Source: Chryseobacterium sp.
GTDB taxonomy: Bacteria; Bacteroidota; Bacteroidia; Flavobacteriales; Weeksellaceae
NCBI RefSeq assembly: GCF_008014695.1
Contig: NZ_VOXE01000004.1
Location: 62,001-126,000, forward strand
Direction: 5' to 3'
DNA: 64,000 nucleotides
In this document: one piece after another, positions 16,004-24,825 of the stretch
Layout: every line of letters begins with the position of its first letter
Position numbering within the stretch: the first letter of the stretch is position 1
Program-made: the position numbers and the translations under genes
The notes under the pieces: generated by a model
Seen by the model: only the letters and a program-made list of their open reading frames with translations
Database searches by the model: none
What the model was told of the DNA's origin: nothing

Positions 16004-18511
16004 TTATTTATATGCCTCAATCGCTTTGTTGATCAGATCAACCTGCTGATTGATGGTCGGGCTCGATGGATTGGCTTTTAGTACTGCCATTTTCTTTGCG
16101 AGGCCGTCTTTCAGGATCTGCACGATCATCATTTTCGCCTGTGGGTTTTCTCCGATCTGGCTTTTTACCTGAGTCAGCACTTTCGTTACATTTTCCGTCG
16201 CCTTCAGGTTGTCGGAATTCATAATCCAGTTGAAGCCTTCTTCTGCAGCACTTCCCAGTTCGGGATTCTGGAACTTCAGGAACGGATAGAACGCCGCAGT
16301 TGACGCTATCGCGGGCATCTGCTTTTCAATCTTATTTTTCACGATTACCGGCAACAGTTCAGCAATCAAGTCATCGCTTGCACCTTCAAGATCGATCTTG
16401 TCAGCCAATGCTACGACTCTTGCAGGATCCAACGCTGAAATTCCGGTCAGGGAACTCGCTTTTACGGAATTGGATACGGCGTTCATGCCTTTTTCAAAAA
16501 GAGGCAGGTATTTTTTATCTTTTGTCTTCGCCAAAGCCGAGATCGCCGCACCCTGGACGAGTGTTTTCGGATCGTTTGCGGCCATTTTCTCCACCTCAGC
16601 CAGAGCAGACTTTGCCTGGTCGGATTTCGACAAATCCAGACCGCTTAATGCTTTCATGCGAATTCTAAAGTTTGGATCCTTCAGAGCAGCCACCAGAGTT
16701 TTCAGGGAAACCGGGCTTTTAGCAGCGCTCTCGGCCGCATTTTCCACGGCTCTGTAGCGGCTCAGAAATTCTTTGGACCCGGTGTACTGCATCGCGTACT
16801 GTTCCGGAGTTTTGGTATCGGTGAATTCACCCAACAAAACACCGTCTGCATTAATATTCACCAGCTCAGGGTTTTTGGAAACCGGAAACGTGAAGGTGTT
16901 TTTTTCCTTTGCACTCACCCACACGTTTTTACGCGAAGCCTTGCCGTTCTCATACACATCAATCGCCAGAGGAAACTGGAAACTGGCACCCACCTGGTCT
17001 TGGCTCACCGTTACCGTCACCTGTTTTTTCACCGGTTCGAATGTCATTGTGGAAGAGACTTTCGGGTGGCCGCTGCCGTAATACCACTGGTTGAAGAACC
17101 ACGTCAGGTCTTTTCCGGATACTTTCTCGAGGGAAAGCCGAAGCTGCTGTGCTTCACCGGTTCCGTATTCGTTGGTTTTCAGATAATCGTTAAGACCCGC
17201 AAAAAAGGCATCATCGCCGAGATAATTGCGGAGCATGTGCAGCGTGGAGCCGCCTTTGTTGTAGGAAACCCCGTCGAACATGTCTTCCTGCGAATGGTAA
17301 TTGAACCGTACGAGGTCTTTCGACACGTTTGAAGGGTCGCGGAAATAACCTTCCGCCGCTTTCATCAATGTATAATCGGCGAAATCTTTTCCGTATTTGT
17401 ATTCGTTCCAGAGGTATTCTGAATAATTCGCGAACGATTCGTTCACGGTCAGGTTGCTCCAGCTTTCCGCCGTCACCAGATCCCCGAACCAGTGGTGAAA
17501 AAGTTCATGGGATATCACGTCTTCCCATTTGTTTTCATCGATGAGGTCGCCGGGTTTCTGCTGTGCCGACTGCTGATGAAGGGTCGCCGTAGTATTTTCC
17601 ATGGCACCGGAGACATAATCGCGGGCGGTGATCTGCGCATATTTAGCCCAAGGATAATCGTAGTTGAGTTTTTTCGAGAAGAATTCCATCATTTCCGGCG
17701 TATTCCCGAAAATCTGTTTGGCGTACGGTTCGTATTCCTTTTCCACATAATAATCCACGGGAATATTTCTCCATTTGTCCTTTACCACGGCATAATCGCC
17801 GACTCCCATAAAGAAGAGGTACGGCGCATGTTTTTTGTCCATAACCCAATGATCGGTCCGCATTCCGTTGGCTTCTTTTGTGGAGGATTTCATGATTCCG
17901 TTTGATAAGGTCACGTATTTGTCGGGAACGGTCATGTAGATTTCCTCAGTGGTCTTCTGATTCGGTTTGTCTACCGTCGGGAACCATGCCGAACTGGCTT
18001 CAGTTTCACCCTGCGTCCAGATCTGGGTGGGCTTGTCGGCATCTTTTCCCTGTGCATTGACGAAATAGAGGCCTTTGGCTTCCGTTATCGCAGCGCTGCC
18101 CTGCGTCTTCACCTCATTCGGACGGGCTGTGTATTTGATGTATACGGTATAATCCTGGTTGCGGTTATAGGTTTTGTCTAAACTGATCGTTAATTTATCG
18201 CCCTTATACTCATATTTCAGAGGCGTTTTGGTACCGTTTTTATCCAGTGCCACTTCGTGGATGAGCATGGCTTTCGCATCCAGAACAAGAGAATCCGACG
18301 GATAGAAGTAAGGAGCTGCCGTGAGCCACTCCTCTCCGTTCATCTGTTCTTTTGCATAATCGAAGTTTACTTTGAGTTTCGTATGCTTGAGTTCGGTAGA
18401 TTTCTGGTGCGTCAGTCTGTATTCTGTTCTGCCGGAAGTTTCCGTCTGGGCAAAGACATTCCCGGTGAAGAGAATCCCGAGCAAACCAATGGAAATGATC
18501 AGTTTTTTCAT
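16004..18511 (-). CDS. M1 family zinc aminopeptidase, exported
   Basis: An 835-residue metallopeptidase with a signal peptide (about residues 1-21, GILFTGNVFAQ). The substrate-binding motif SGAMEN lies near residue 303 and the zinc site HELFHHWFGD near 338, with the third ligand Glu in NLTVNESFANYSE 19 residues later. An N-terminal beta-saddle domain precedes the catalytic domain, and a HEAT-like helical C-terminal region (about 580-835) follows, so the domain order matches full-length M1 enzymes. It should trim N-terminal residues from peptides in the periplasm. It is the last gene of a minus-strand group with the 74-residue protein gene, 6 bases away. Confidence 0.93.
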   Translation of the reverse strand: MKKLIISIGLLGILFTGNVFAQTETSGRTEYRLTHQKSTELKHTKLKVNFDYAKEQMNGEEWLTAAPYFYPSDSLVLDAKAMLIHEVALDKNGTKTPLKYEYKGDKLTISLDKTYNRNQDYTVYIKYTARPNEVKTQGSAAITEAKGLYFVNAQGKDADKPTQIWTQGETEASSAWFPTVDKPNQKTTEEIYMTVPDKYVTLSNGIMKSSTKEANGMRTDHWVMDKKHAPYLFFMGVGDYAVVKDKWRNIPVDYYVEKEYEPYAKQIFGNTPEMMEFFSKKLNYDYPWAKYAQITARDYVSGAMENTTATLHQQSAQQKPGDLIDENKWEDVISHELFHHWFGDLVTAESWSNLTVNESFANYSEYLWNEYKYGKDFADYTLMKAAEGYFRDPSNVSKDLVRFNYHSQEDMFDGVSYNKGGSTLHMLRNYLGDDAFFAGLNDYLKTNEYGTGEAQQLRLSLEKVSGKDLTWFFNQWYYGSGHPKVSSTMTFEPVKKQVTVTVSQDQVGASFQFPLAIDVYENGKASRKNVWVSAKEKNTFTFPVSKNPELVNINADGVLLGEFTDTKTPEQYAMQYTGSKEFLSRYRAVENAAESAAKSPVSLKTLVAALKDPNFRIRMKALSGLDLSKSDQAKSALAEVEKMAANDPKTLVQGAAISALAKTKDKKYLPLFEKGMNAVSNSVKASSLTGISALDPARVVALADKIDLEGASDDLIAELLPVIVKNKIEKQMPAIASTAAFYPFLKFQNPELGSAAEEGFNWIMNSDNLKATENVTKVLTQVKSQIGENPQAKMMIVQILKDGLAKKMAVLKANPSSPTINQQVDLINKAIEAYK

Positions 18512-18517
18512 AAATAT

Positions 18518-18742
18518 TTAAGGTTTTTTGTTTAAAAAAGTATCGAAGAGGTCATTTACCAAGCCGTCGAAATCACCACTTTTCAGCTGCTCTTTCCCTT
18601 TCGTGACGGCTTTTTTCAGGTCGCTCTCCGTTTGGGCCTCATCCATGATCTCTACAGATCTGATGCCTTTGATCTGAATCAGAAGCTCAGCCAGTTTTTC
18701 AACAGAAGCCTGCTCTTCGAGGTTGATTTTAAGTGATTTCAT
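18518..18742 (-). CDS. Small hypothetical protein, 74 residues
   Basis: The protein has a beta-alpha-beta-like N-terminus (MKSLKINLEEQASVEKLAEL, then IKGIRSVEIM) and a charged C-terminal helix ending FLNKKP. The fold pattern recalls small ferredoxin-like or antitoxin-like proteins, but no family was assigned. Its ATG overlaps the stop codon of the upstream serine hydrolase gene by one base (TAATG), so translation is probably coupled, and it ends 6 bases before the aminopeptidase gene. Confidence 0.6.
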   Translation of the reverse strand: MKSLKINLEEQASVEKLAELLIQIKGIRSVEIMDEAQTESDLKKAVTKGKEQLKSGDFDGLVNDLFDTFLNKKP

Positions 18743-20055
18743 TATTCTCTGGTAAAGGTATAACTGGCCCCGGACTGGTTCAGGATCATCTGCTTTTTAG
18801 GAGCGTCAAATTCGAGTTCAATTCCTGCCGCGTCGAATTTAAATGTTTTCGGAGAGGTGGCTTCAAGCGGAAATTCGCTCTGGCCTGTAGCCTGGGCAAA
18901 GAGAAGACCGTTTTTCACCGTGACGGTAATTTTGAGCGGTAATGATGGTGAGGCATAGGTGCCCTCCAGTTTCTTCAGTTCTTCTGCAGGCACCGCCACG
19001 GTTTTAAAGGACGGGATATCAAAATCCTTTCCCGATGCGGCACTCAGTGCGGCAAGGGAGATGCGGTTGTTATCGAAGGCGGAGCCATTGCTGATCATGG
19101 CATAACCAGTTTTGGTATCCGGAAAATAATAGAGTGCCGAAGTGAAGCCGTCAATCCCGCCGCTATGGCCATAGCCGGTTGATTCATTAAAAGGCACGGT
19201 AAAGAGACCGTAGCCGTAGCCGTCCGTCATCTTCATCATTTTGTGAAGGCTTTCTGCAGACACGAGTTTTCCATTAAACAGTCCTTCTGCAAATTTCAGA
19301 AGATCTGCTGCAGTTGAAACCACTCCTCCCGCACCGGATGGAACTGACATATCCGTCTCGCCGTCCCTTACATAATTCTCTGCAAAAATATAGGAATAGG
19401 CTTCCTTATTCGAAGGAATGATCTTTCCGCCGTAATAGGTATTTTTTAACGAGAGCGGTTTTGTGATTTTTTCTTCCAGCAGTTTGGCAAAAGGTTTTTT
19501 ATAAACGGATTCCAGAATATAGCTCAGGAGGATATAGTTCGAATTGCTGTAGCTCATCTCAGCTCCCGGTTCAAAGTCATTTCCGCCCGATACAATCCGG
19601 GTAACCATCTGCTCATGACTTTGTGCCGACTTGCTCCATACCTGATAATCGGACAGATCGGTAACATTGTGAATGCCGCTGCGGTGGTTCAGAAGCTGTT
19701 CGACCGTTATTTTGTCAGCGTTTTTAATCTGCGGAAAATACTTTGAAAGTGGATCCTCCAGTTTCAGTCTATTTTCCTCCAGTGCTTTCATGACAAGAAC
19801 TGCCGTGAATGTCTTGCTGATGGAACCGATCCTGAATTTCGTGTCGGGGGTATTTTTAATGTTGTTTTCAGCATCGGCAAAACCGAATGCACTGTTATAA
19901 ATGGTTTTACCTTCCTTGGAGACGGCAACACTGCCCATGAATTTCTTGTTCTGATCCAGAGCGTTCATCAAGGTATTCATTTTCTCGGTGTTGAAGGTCT
20001 GTGCAAAACCGGAGCAGAAAGCCAGTACAGCTAAAAAAGCAGTAAATCTGTTCAT
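18742..20055 (-). CDS. Beta-lactamase-family serine hydrolase, exported
   Basis: A 437-residue class C-like serine hydrolase. The start at 20055 gives the signal peptide MNRFTAFLAVLAFCSGFAQ; a longer frame to 20130 would read through the thyA terminator, so it is rejected. Motifs are GSISKTF (Ser-x-x-Lys nucleophile, about residue 70), YSNSNY (Tyr-x-Asn, about 150) and GHSGG (about 310). A C-terminal beta domain (about 340-437) resembles the lipocalin-like tail of D-aminopeptidase or esterase relatives. The substrate is unknown: peptide, ester or D-amino acid bonds are possible. It is coupled to the downstream 74-residue gene. Confidence 0.88.
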   Translation of the reverse strand: MNRFTAFLAVLAFCSGFAQTFNTEKMNTLMNALDQNKKFMGSVAVSKEGKTIYNSAFGFADAENNIKNTPDTKFRIGSISKTFTAVLVMKALEENRLKLEDPLSKYFPQIKNADKITVEQLLNHRSGIHNVTDLSDYQVWSKSAQSHEQMVTRIVSGGNDFEPGAEMSYSNSNYILLSYILESVYKKPFAKLLEEKITKPLSLKNTYYGGKIIPSNKEAYSYIFAENYVRDGETDMSVPSGAGGVVSTAADLLKFAEGLFNGKLVSAESLHKMMKMTDGYGYGLFTVPFNESTGYGHSGGIDGFTSALYYFPDTKTGYAMISNGSAFDNNRISLAALSAASGKDFDIPSFKTVAVPAEELKKLEGTYASPSLPLKITVTVKNGLLFAQATGQSEFPLEATSPKTFKFDAAGIELEFDAPKKQMILNQSGASYTFTRE

Positions 20056-20103
20056 ATGGTGGTCATTTGGTTGAAAAATTAGTCTTAAAAGACCGCGAAC
20101 CGT

Positions 20104-20133
20104 TACAAAAAAAGTGAAGACAGGCTTCACTTT
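20104..20133 (-). terminator. Intrinsic terminator of thyA
   Basis: AAAGTGAAG (20111-20119) pairs perfectly with CTTCACTTT (20125-20133) around ACAGG. On the minus strand the stem runs into a T tract immediately past the thyA stop codon. Confidence 0.8.
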
Positions 20134-20138
20134 ATATT

Positions 20139-20933
20139 TTAGACTGCAACCGGCGCCTTGATTCCCGGATAGGGATCATAATTCTCCAGTGTAAAGTCTT
20201 CAAACCTGAAACTGAAGAGGTCTCGTACCTCAGGATTCAGTTTCATGACCGGCAAGGGACGCGGGGTTCGGGTGAGCTGTTTCTTCACCTGTTCGAAATG
20301 ATTGTTGTAAATGTGTACATCGCCAAAAGTGTGGACGTAATCGCCCACTTCCAGATCACAGACCTGCGCAACCATCAGCAGCAGCAGTGCGTAACTGGCG
20401 ATGTTGAACGGAACACCAAGAAAAACATCGGCGCTTCTTTGGTACAACTGAAGCGACAGTTTGCCGTCGGCGACATAAAACTGAAACAGGGCATGACAGG
20501 GCGCCAATGCCATATTCGGGATCTCCGAAACATTCCATGCAGAAACGATGAGGCGTCGGGAATCCGGATTCTTCTTGATCTGATCGATGACGTCGGAAAT
20601 CTGATCTATCACTTTTCCGTCGGCTCCGGTCCAGCTCCGCCACTGCGCCCCGTACACCGGTCCGAGGTCACCATTTTCGTCGGCCCACTCATTCCAGATG
20701 CTCACGCCGTTATCCGTGAGGTATTTGATATTCGTGTCGCCATTCAGGAACCAGAGCAGTTCATAGATAATCGACTTCAGATGTACTTTTTTCGTTGTGA
20801 CCAAAGGAAAACCTTCGCGCAGGTCATAGCGGAGCTGATAACCGAAAATGCTTCGCGTGCCGGTTCCGGTACGGTCGGTTTTATCGGTACCATTGTCGAG
20901 TATATGCTGAAGGAGGGAGAGGTAGTTTTGCAT
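20139..20933 (-). CDS. thyA: Thymidylate synthase
   Basis: A 264-residue enzyme that converts dUMP and methylene-tetrahydrofolate to dTMP and dihydrofolate in the cytoplasm. The length equals that of standard ThyA. The phosphate-binding [11 protein letters not shown] is near residue 21, [20 protein letters not shown] near 80-100, the catalytic Cys in [11 protein letters not shown] near 146, the arginine pair [11 protein letters not shown] just before it, and the C-terminal PGIKAPVAV. No dihydrofolate reductase gene is next to it. A heptamer tandem repeat lies just upstream of the start. Confidence 0.97.
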   Translation of the reverse strand: MQNYLSLLQHILDNGTDKTDRTGTGTRSIFGYQLRYDLREGFPLVTTKKVHLKSIIYELLWFLNGDTNIKYLTDNGVSIWNEWADENGDLGPVYGAQWRSWTGADGKVIDQISDVIDQIKKNPDSRRLIVSAWNVSEIPNMALAPCHALFQFYVADGKLSLQLYQRSADVFLGVPFNIASYALLLLMVAQVCDLEVGDYVHTFGDVHIYNNHFEQVKKQLTRTPRPLPVMKLNPEVRDLFSFRFEDFTLENYDPYPGIKAPVAV

Positions 20934-20954
20934 TTTGAAGGATGAGGGATGAAT

Positions 20955-20989
20955 TATGAAGTATGAGTTATGAGTTATGAGTTATGAAG
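20955..20989. repeat. Five tandem heptamers (TATGAGT type)
   Basis: Units read TATGAAG, TATGAGT, TATGAGT, TATGAGT, TATGAAG with an exact period of 7. They lie 22 bases upstream of thyA. Similar period-7 arrays occur at 47394, 55429 and 58275. Confidence 0.8.
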
Positions 20990-21192
20990 GAATTAATTTT
21001 GCATTATGGATGAAGTGTTAATTTTGAATTGTGGATTTTGGATGATGAATTGAAGGCGTTTTGGTTTACTGATGCGGTGAAGGGCTACAAAGCCCGCTGT
21101 TATAACAGAGTGATATCCGCAGCGTTCCCATTTCATCCTTCATATTTCATCCTTTTTACATGAATTCATTTACACCAATACATGGTTCAAAT

Positions 21193-21633
21193 TTAATAAA
21201 TATTTTTTACCGTATGCGTTATTCCGTTCAGGGTGAAGGACTCTCCTTTCTTTTTTCCGTGCAGGGCTTTTGCAAGCGGACTTTCAGTTGAAACGGTCAT
21301 GATCTTCCGGTCGTCCATATGGATTTCCCCAACCGCCGTGGCGATGTAAAAATGTCCGGCGCCGGTCTCTACCAATGCCCCAAAATCTGAGGCACTGCTT
21401 TCGGAAGGCAAAAGTTTCTTTACAGCAGTTTGCTGAATCTGGGTTTCGTTAAGCTGGCGCTGCAGGTTCCGGATCTCCTGCTCCACCATTTCGCGCGACG
21501 TTTCGTATTTGTCGCCCATGGAACTTTTGGTTTCAGTGTTGGCTTCGCGGGTCTGGGAAATAAGGAGTTCCAGATGTTTGATCTTTTCGGTGAGCCGGGT
21601 CTTTACGGTGATGACGAGTTGTGTTTTATCCAT
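21193..21633 (-). CDS. GreA/GreB-like protein
   Basis: A 146-residue protein with an N-terminal helical, charged region (about residues 1-70, consistent with a coiled coil) and a C-terminal beta domain. The text SPLAKALHGKKKGESFTLNG near residue 115 closely matches the FKBP-like C-terminal domain of GreA/GreB transcript-cleavage factors (SPLGKALLGK...GD). Standard GreA has about 158 residues, so the overall size also fits. It could bind RNA polymerase in the secondary channel; whether acidic tip residues needed for cleavage are present is unclear. Homologues are sometimes labelled as an acyl-ACP synthase, which the sequence does not support. Confidence 0.65.
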   Translation of the reverse strand: MDKTQLVITVKTRLTEKIKHLELLISQTREANTETKSSMGDKYETSREMVEQEIRNLQRQLNETQIQQTAVKKLLPSESSASDFGALVETGAGHFYIATAVGEIHMDDRKIMTVSTESPLAKALHGKKKGESFTLNGITHTVKNIY

Positions 21634-22100
21634 GGGTTCGCAGATGGGTTACGAAGGGCTCAAAAATTATTTTTTTTTCACGGCTGCTAAAATAAGGAAA
21701 AAGAGAGAATGCGACTGTAGCGGGATCATTTTGTTTTTATAAAAAATAAAACACAACGACACAGCGTATCAAACGTGCCATTCTGACATCCATTAAAACG
21801 GTTGCTAATCCGGCCTTAGTCCGGCCACAGTCCGGCCGCAGTCTGGCCCTAAACGGTATTAAAATCTTAACGGCTTCTGTCATCTTGTCATAATTTTTGT
21901 TAACTGATATTTGATAGATTTATAAAGAATGCTTCAAACTGAGGTACTGTACAATTGCAGTTCATTTTTCAGTAAGTTGAATGACTCAATTCAATAAAAA
22001 TAATTAATTGACAATCAATATTTTGAAAAAAACTCATCGGCTTTATCCCAGTTTATATAATGTGCAATTGCGCTTTGCGTATATTTGGAGTTAGCGGGCA
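21634..22100. other. Intergenic region with 11-bp tandem repeats
   Basis: No gene is supported. The interval separates GC-richer minus-strand genes from an AT-rich plus-strand accessory region. It contains four 11-bp units around CCGGCC at 21810-21848, and the last 150 bases should carry the promoter of the Crp/Fnr gene, where no perfect TAnnTTTG box was found. Confidence 0.5.
21810..21848. repeat. Four tandem 11-bp units centred on CCGGCC
   Basis: CCGGCC starts at 21810, 21821 and 21832, and CTGGCC at 21843, separated by TTAGT, ACAGT and GCAGT. The 11-base pitch places each site on nearly the same helix face. The block is strikingly GC-rich in an AT-rich setting. Confidence 0.8.
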
Positions 22101-22733
22101 ATGCACAAAGACCGTAATTACATTGAAAAACTGAATTCATATATCCATCATACAATGGTTGAAATTTTAAATCTTTATTCTTCTATTTCGAGTTCAGACC
22201 GGAAATCACTCGAAAGTAAAGTAGGGTCTGACACCTTTAAAAAGGGAGATTTGATATTAATTGACGGCGAGATTCAAGACAAACTTTACCTTGTAAGGAA
22301 GGGGCTGCTTCTGACCTATTTTGACAATGGTGAAAAAAGAAAAGTTATTGATTTTGCCTATAAAAACAGGTTTGCTGTAGACATTGACTCATTTTCGAAT
22401 CAAGATAAATCGATCTACTGCATTGAATGTATGGAAGACAGCTTAGTTGAATTTATTCATTACGAAGATTTAATGAACCTTTTTGACCTCTCAAAAGACA
22501 TTGAAAGGGCTTACAGAATATTGACAGAGAAAATATTGTGTTCAGTTCTAAAAAGAAATTTAGAACTCAGCTGTTTGAGCATAGAAGAAAGATTTTTTCA
22601 AACAGTTTGTAAAAGACCTGAACTGTTTAATGTAGTTCAACATAAATACATCGCATCGTATTTAAACATTAATCCTACCAATTTCAGCAAACTCTATCAC
22701 AACCTCGCTAAAAAACCTATACCATTCTATTAG
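22101..22733 (+). CDS. Crp/Fnr-type regulator
   Basis: A 210-residue regulator with a cyclic-nucleotide-binding-like beta barrel (about residues 25-140: FKKGDLILIDGEIQDKLYLV...KGLLLTYF) and a C-terminal winged-helix region (IEERFFQTVCKRPELF...VQHKYIASYLNINPTNFSKL). Residues for cAMP contact are not evident, which is usual in Bacteroidetes members whose ligands are unknown. It is the first gene of the AT-rich plus-strand region; the next gene begins 87 bases later. The final residues KPIPFY are shorter than usual for the wing, so slight C-terminal truncation is possible. Confidence 0.85.
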   Translation: MHKDRNYIEKLNSYIHHTMVEILNLYSSISSSDRKSLESKVGSDTFKKGDLILIDGEIQDKLYLVRKGLLLTYFDNGEKRKVIDFAYKNRFAVDIDSFSNQDKSIYCIECMEDSLVEFIHYEDLMNLFDLSKDIERAYRILTEKILCSVLKRNLELSCLSIEERFFQTVCKRPELFNVVQHKYIASYLNINPTNFSKLYHNLAKKPIPFY

Positions 22734-22820
22734 CATTAATTTTACGCATTCGTTTCAACTTGGTGTATACCAAGATTCGAAAAAATAACAATCATTAATA
22801 TTGCACCAAACTTTTAAAAT

Positions 22821-23273
22821 ATGGTAAACTGGAAAAAAGGAAGGGGTAAACTTGGTGTTTTCGACCCATTAATCGGTAACTGGATCTGCAATAAAGGCAG
22901 CAAAGACAGAATGAACCCAGAGTGTATCAGAAGCTACAAATATGCCCTGGGTAAGAGTTACATTATTGCCGATATCACATGGGTTCTGGGAGACAAAAAC
23001 TATGAGGATCATACGATTATCGGATTAGATGATTCAAAAATCATTACTTTTTGGTCTTTCACATCAGATGGCAAAAATTCAACTGGAGAATTCTCAGAGG
23101 TAAGCGATATTCATGAGTTGGCTTTTGGATTTGAAGCGAATATGCCTGCGGGTATTGCCAGACAAGCGTTTTGGCCTGATGAAACAGAAGGATTTCACTG
23201 GACTGTTGAATCTAAAACAAAGAAAGGATGGAATAGATTTGTTCAGCAACATTTTGTAAAATATGAGAAATAG
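22821..23273 (+). CDS. Hypothetical lipocalin-like protein (DUF1579-type)
   Basis: A 150-residue protein without a signal peptide. The pattern FDPLIGNWICNKGSK followed by alternating strands (IIADITWVLGDKNYEDHTII, ITFWSFTSDG, FHWTVESKT) resembles the small beta-barrel families that begin with a (L)xGxW motif, such as DUF1579. Assignment is by general pattern only. It follows the Crp/Fnr gene in the same orientation and might be regulated with it. Confidence 0.55.
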   Translation: MVNWKKGRGKLGVFDPLIGNWICNKGSKDRMNPECIRSYKYALGKSYIIADITWVLGDKNYEDHTIIGLDDSKIITFWSFTSDGKNSTGEFSEVSDIHELAFGFEANMPAGIARQAFWPDETEGFHWTVESKTKKGWNRFVQQHFVKYEK

Positions 23274-23456
23274 AATCTTAATGACTTCGGTTAAGGGCTA
23301 AAAACAACTATAGGTAACAAACTATTTCTATTAGCGGGGTTAAATTTACCTCATAAATTTTTCGCTAATTGTTTCATTTGTTATATTTACAAGACTTGTT
23401 ATAAATGTAACACAACAGAAACACCAACTGTTATCTCCAATTTTAATCACCACAAA

Positions 23457-23813
23457 ATGAATTCAGGCAAATCCAGTCAGCGGAAGGAAAAATTAAAAAA
23501 GGTTACCCATATTTTAGCGGGTGTCGTCATTCTGACTCATGCCTTCGAAAAGTATGAAAGTGGTCATGACTCCTCTATTTATTTTGCCATTGCCGGAATT
23601 GTATTTTTAAGCATTGCCATTTTTCATCAACCGCTTAAATTAAAATTCCCTTGGATCGACACTAGCTTTTTTGCGATTGAAGCCATTTTATCGCTTCTAA
23701 TTGCTTACGATTACTTTCATATGGGTAAGGCAGGGCTGCCAATTGTGTATCTTTTTGCCGCTATTATGCAGTTAAGCGCCATTTATTTTTTCAGAAGACA
23801 ACTGAGAAAATAA
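23457..23813 (+). CDS. Small membrane protein with four helices
   Basis: A 118-residue protein with a basic head (SSQRKEKLKK) and four hydrophobic segments (about residues 18-28, 40-55, 67-83 and 92-110), ending in FFRRQLRK. No family was recognised. It lies 50 bases upstream of the CDP-alcohol phosphatidyltransferase gene in the same orientation and may act with it. Confidence 0.6.
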   Translation: MNSGKSSQRKEKLKKVTHILAGVVILTHAFEKYESGHDSSIYFAIAGIVFLSIAIFHQPLKLKFPWIDTSFFAIEAILSLLIAYDYFHMGKAGLPIVYLFAAIMQLSAIYFFRRQLRK

Positions 23814-23863
23814 TTTCACTAAATAAGCCGGCAATCGACCAACCAACAACCGTAGCAGAAATA

Positions 23864-24472
23864 TTGATGAAAAAACACCTTCCAAAAATTTTAATTTTCT
23901 CCAGACTCTTCATTGGTTTTATCATTATTGCTGTAAGCTGGTTCAGAATCCAAGACCATCAATTCATCATCATCACTTTGCTGACAGTAGGTTTATTAAC
24001 TGATATTTTCGATGGCATCATCGCCAGAAAACTCAACATCTCTACCCAGACACTCAGAAGACTTGATTCTACAGTGGATCAAATATTTTTTATGAGTGTT
24101 GCCGTTTCAGGTTATCTATTATGTCCGGCATTTTATAAAAGCAATCTCACATTCCTTTCCATTTTAATTGGAACTGAGATCCTTACCTATTTGGTGAGTT
24201 TTATTAAGTTTAAGAAGGAAATAGCCACGCATACGATTGGCGCCAAAATCTGGACCTTAATATTGTTTGCCACCCTTATTCAGATTATCCTTGAGTGTGA
24301 ATCTGTCTTATTATTTCAGTTTTGCTTCTGGATTGGATTGATCACCAGAACTGAAATTATTGTAATTATTTTAATTCTGAATAAATGGACGAATGATGTA
24401 CCTTCATTCTATCATGCTTTAAAACTCAGAAAAGGATTGCCGATTAAACGGAATAAATTGTTTAACGGATAA
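23864..24472 (+). CDS. CDP-alcohol phosphatidyltransferase family protein
   Basis: A 202-residue membrane enzyme with six hydrophobic helices. The family signature D-G-x2-A-R-x8-G-x3-D-x3-D appears near residues 50-72 as DGIIARKLNISTQTLRRLDSTVD, with the catalytic Asp residues and the Ala-Arg present but Leu where Gly is normally found. Family members join a CDP-diacylglycerol or CDP-alcohol to an acceptor to make phospholipids. The acceptor cannot be named, and the Gly substitution may alter specificity or activity. It is close to an ATP-grasp gene, suggesting a small modification pathway. Confidence 0.8.
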   Translation: MMKKHLPKILIFSRLFIGFIIIAVSWFRIQDHQFIIITLLTVGLLTDIFDGIIARKLNISTQTLRRLDSTVDQIFFMSVAVSGYLLCPAFYKSNLTFLSILIGTEILTYLVSFIKFKKEIATHTIGAKIWTLILFATLIQIILECESVLLFQFCFWIGLITRTEIIVIILILNKWTNDVPSFYHALKLRKGLPIKRNKLFNG

Positions 24473-24825
24473 TGAAAACTGCAGGTAAGGCCATTGGCTG
24501 GGGATAATAAACAAGCTTCGTCTTACTGCTCTGCCTTTTTTCATAATTATTGCTTATTGAAAGAAATTTTGATGAAATTTCAGTCCGGTTGTTCTCAGTT
24601 CCGGGAAATTTCCCGGGTTAATATTATCAGAGTTGGCAATTCCCCACTATTCATTTAAACTCTCTTCGAACAATCCGGCAGTTCATCCTGTTCAGTGCAG
24701 TGATGGTATTCTTTTTGCAGCCTGCACATTCAGCAGCTTAAACGACGCTTGCCTATTGATTTTTCCTCCGGAAAACCATCAGGAAACCTAAACCCACATT
24801 TACTAGCCGAAAAAGGTTTCAAAGA
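24473..24825. other. Intergenic region with perfect 16-bp palindrome
   Basis: CCGGGAAATTTCCCGG at 24601-24616 is a perfect palindrome in otherwise AT-rich DNA. A frame ending in a TAA near 24742 encodes a signal-peptide-like segment (FILFSAVMVFFLQPAHSAA) but has no usable start codon and stops at once, so it looks like the relic of an exported protein gene. No intact gene is supported. Confidence 0.45.

Noticed and set aside
18742-20130. Longer start for the serine hydrolase at 20130
   Set aside because: The extra 25 residues overlap the thyA terminator and the clean signal peptide starts at 20055.
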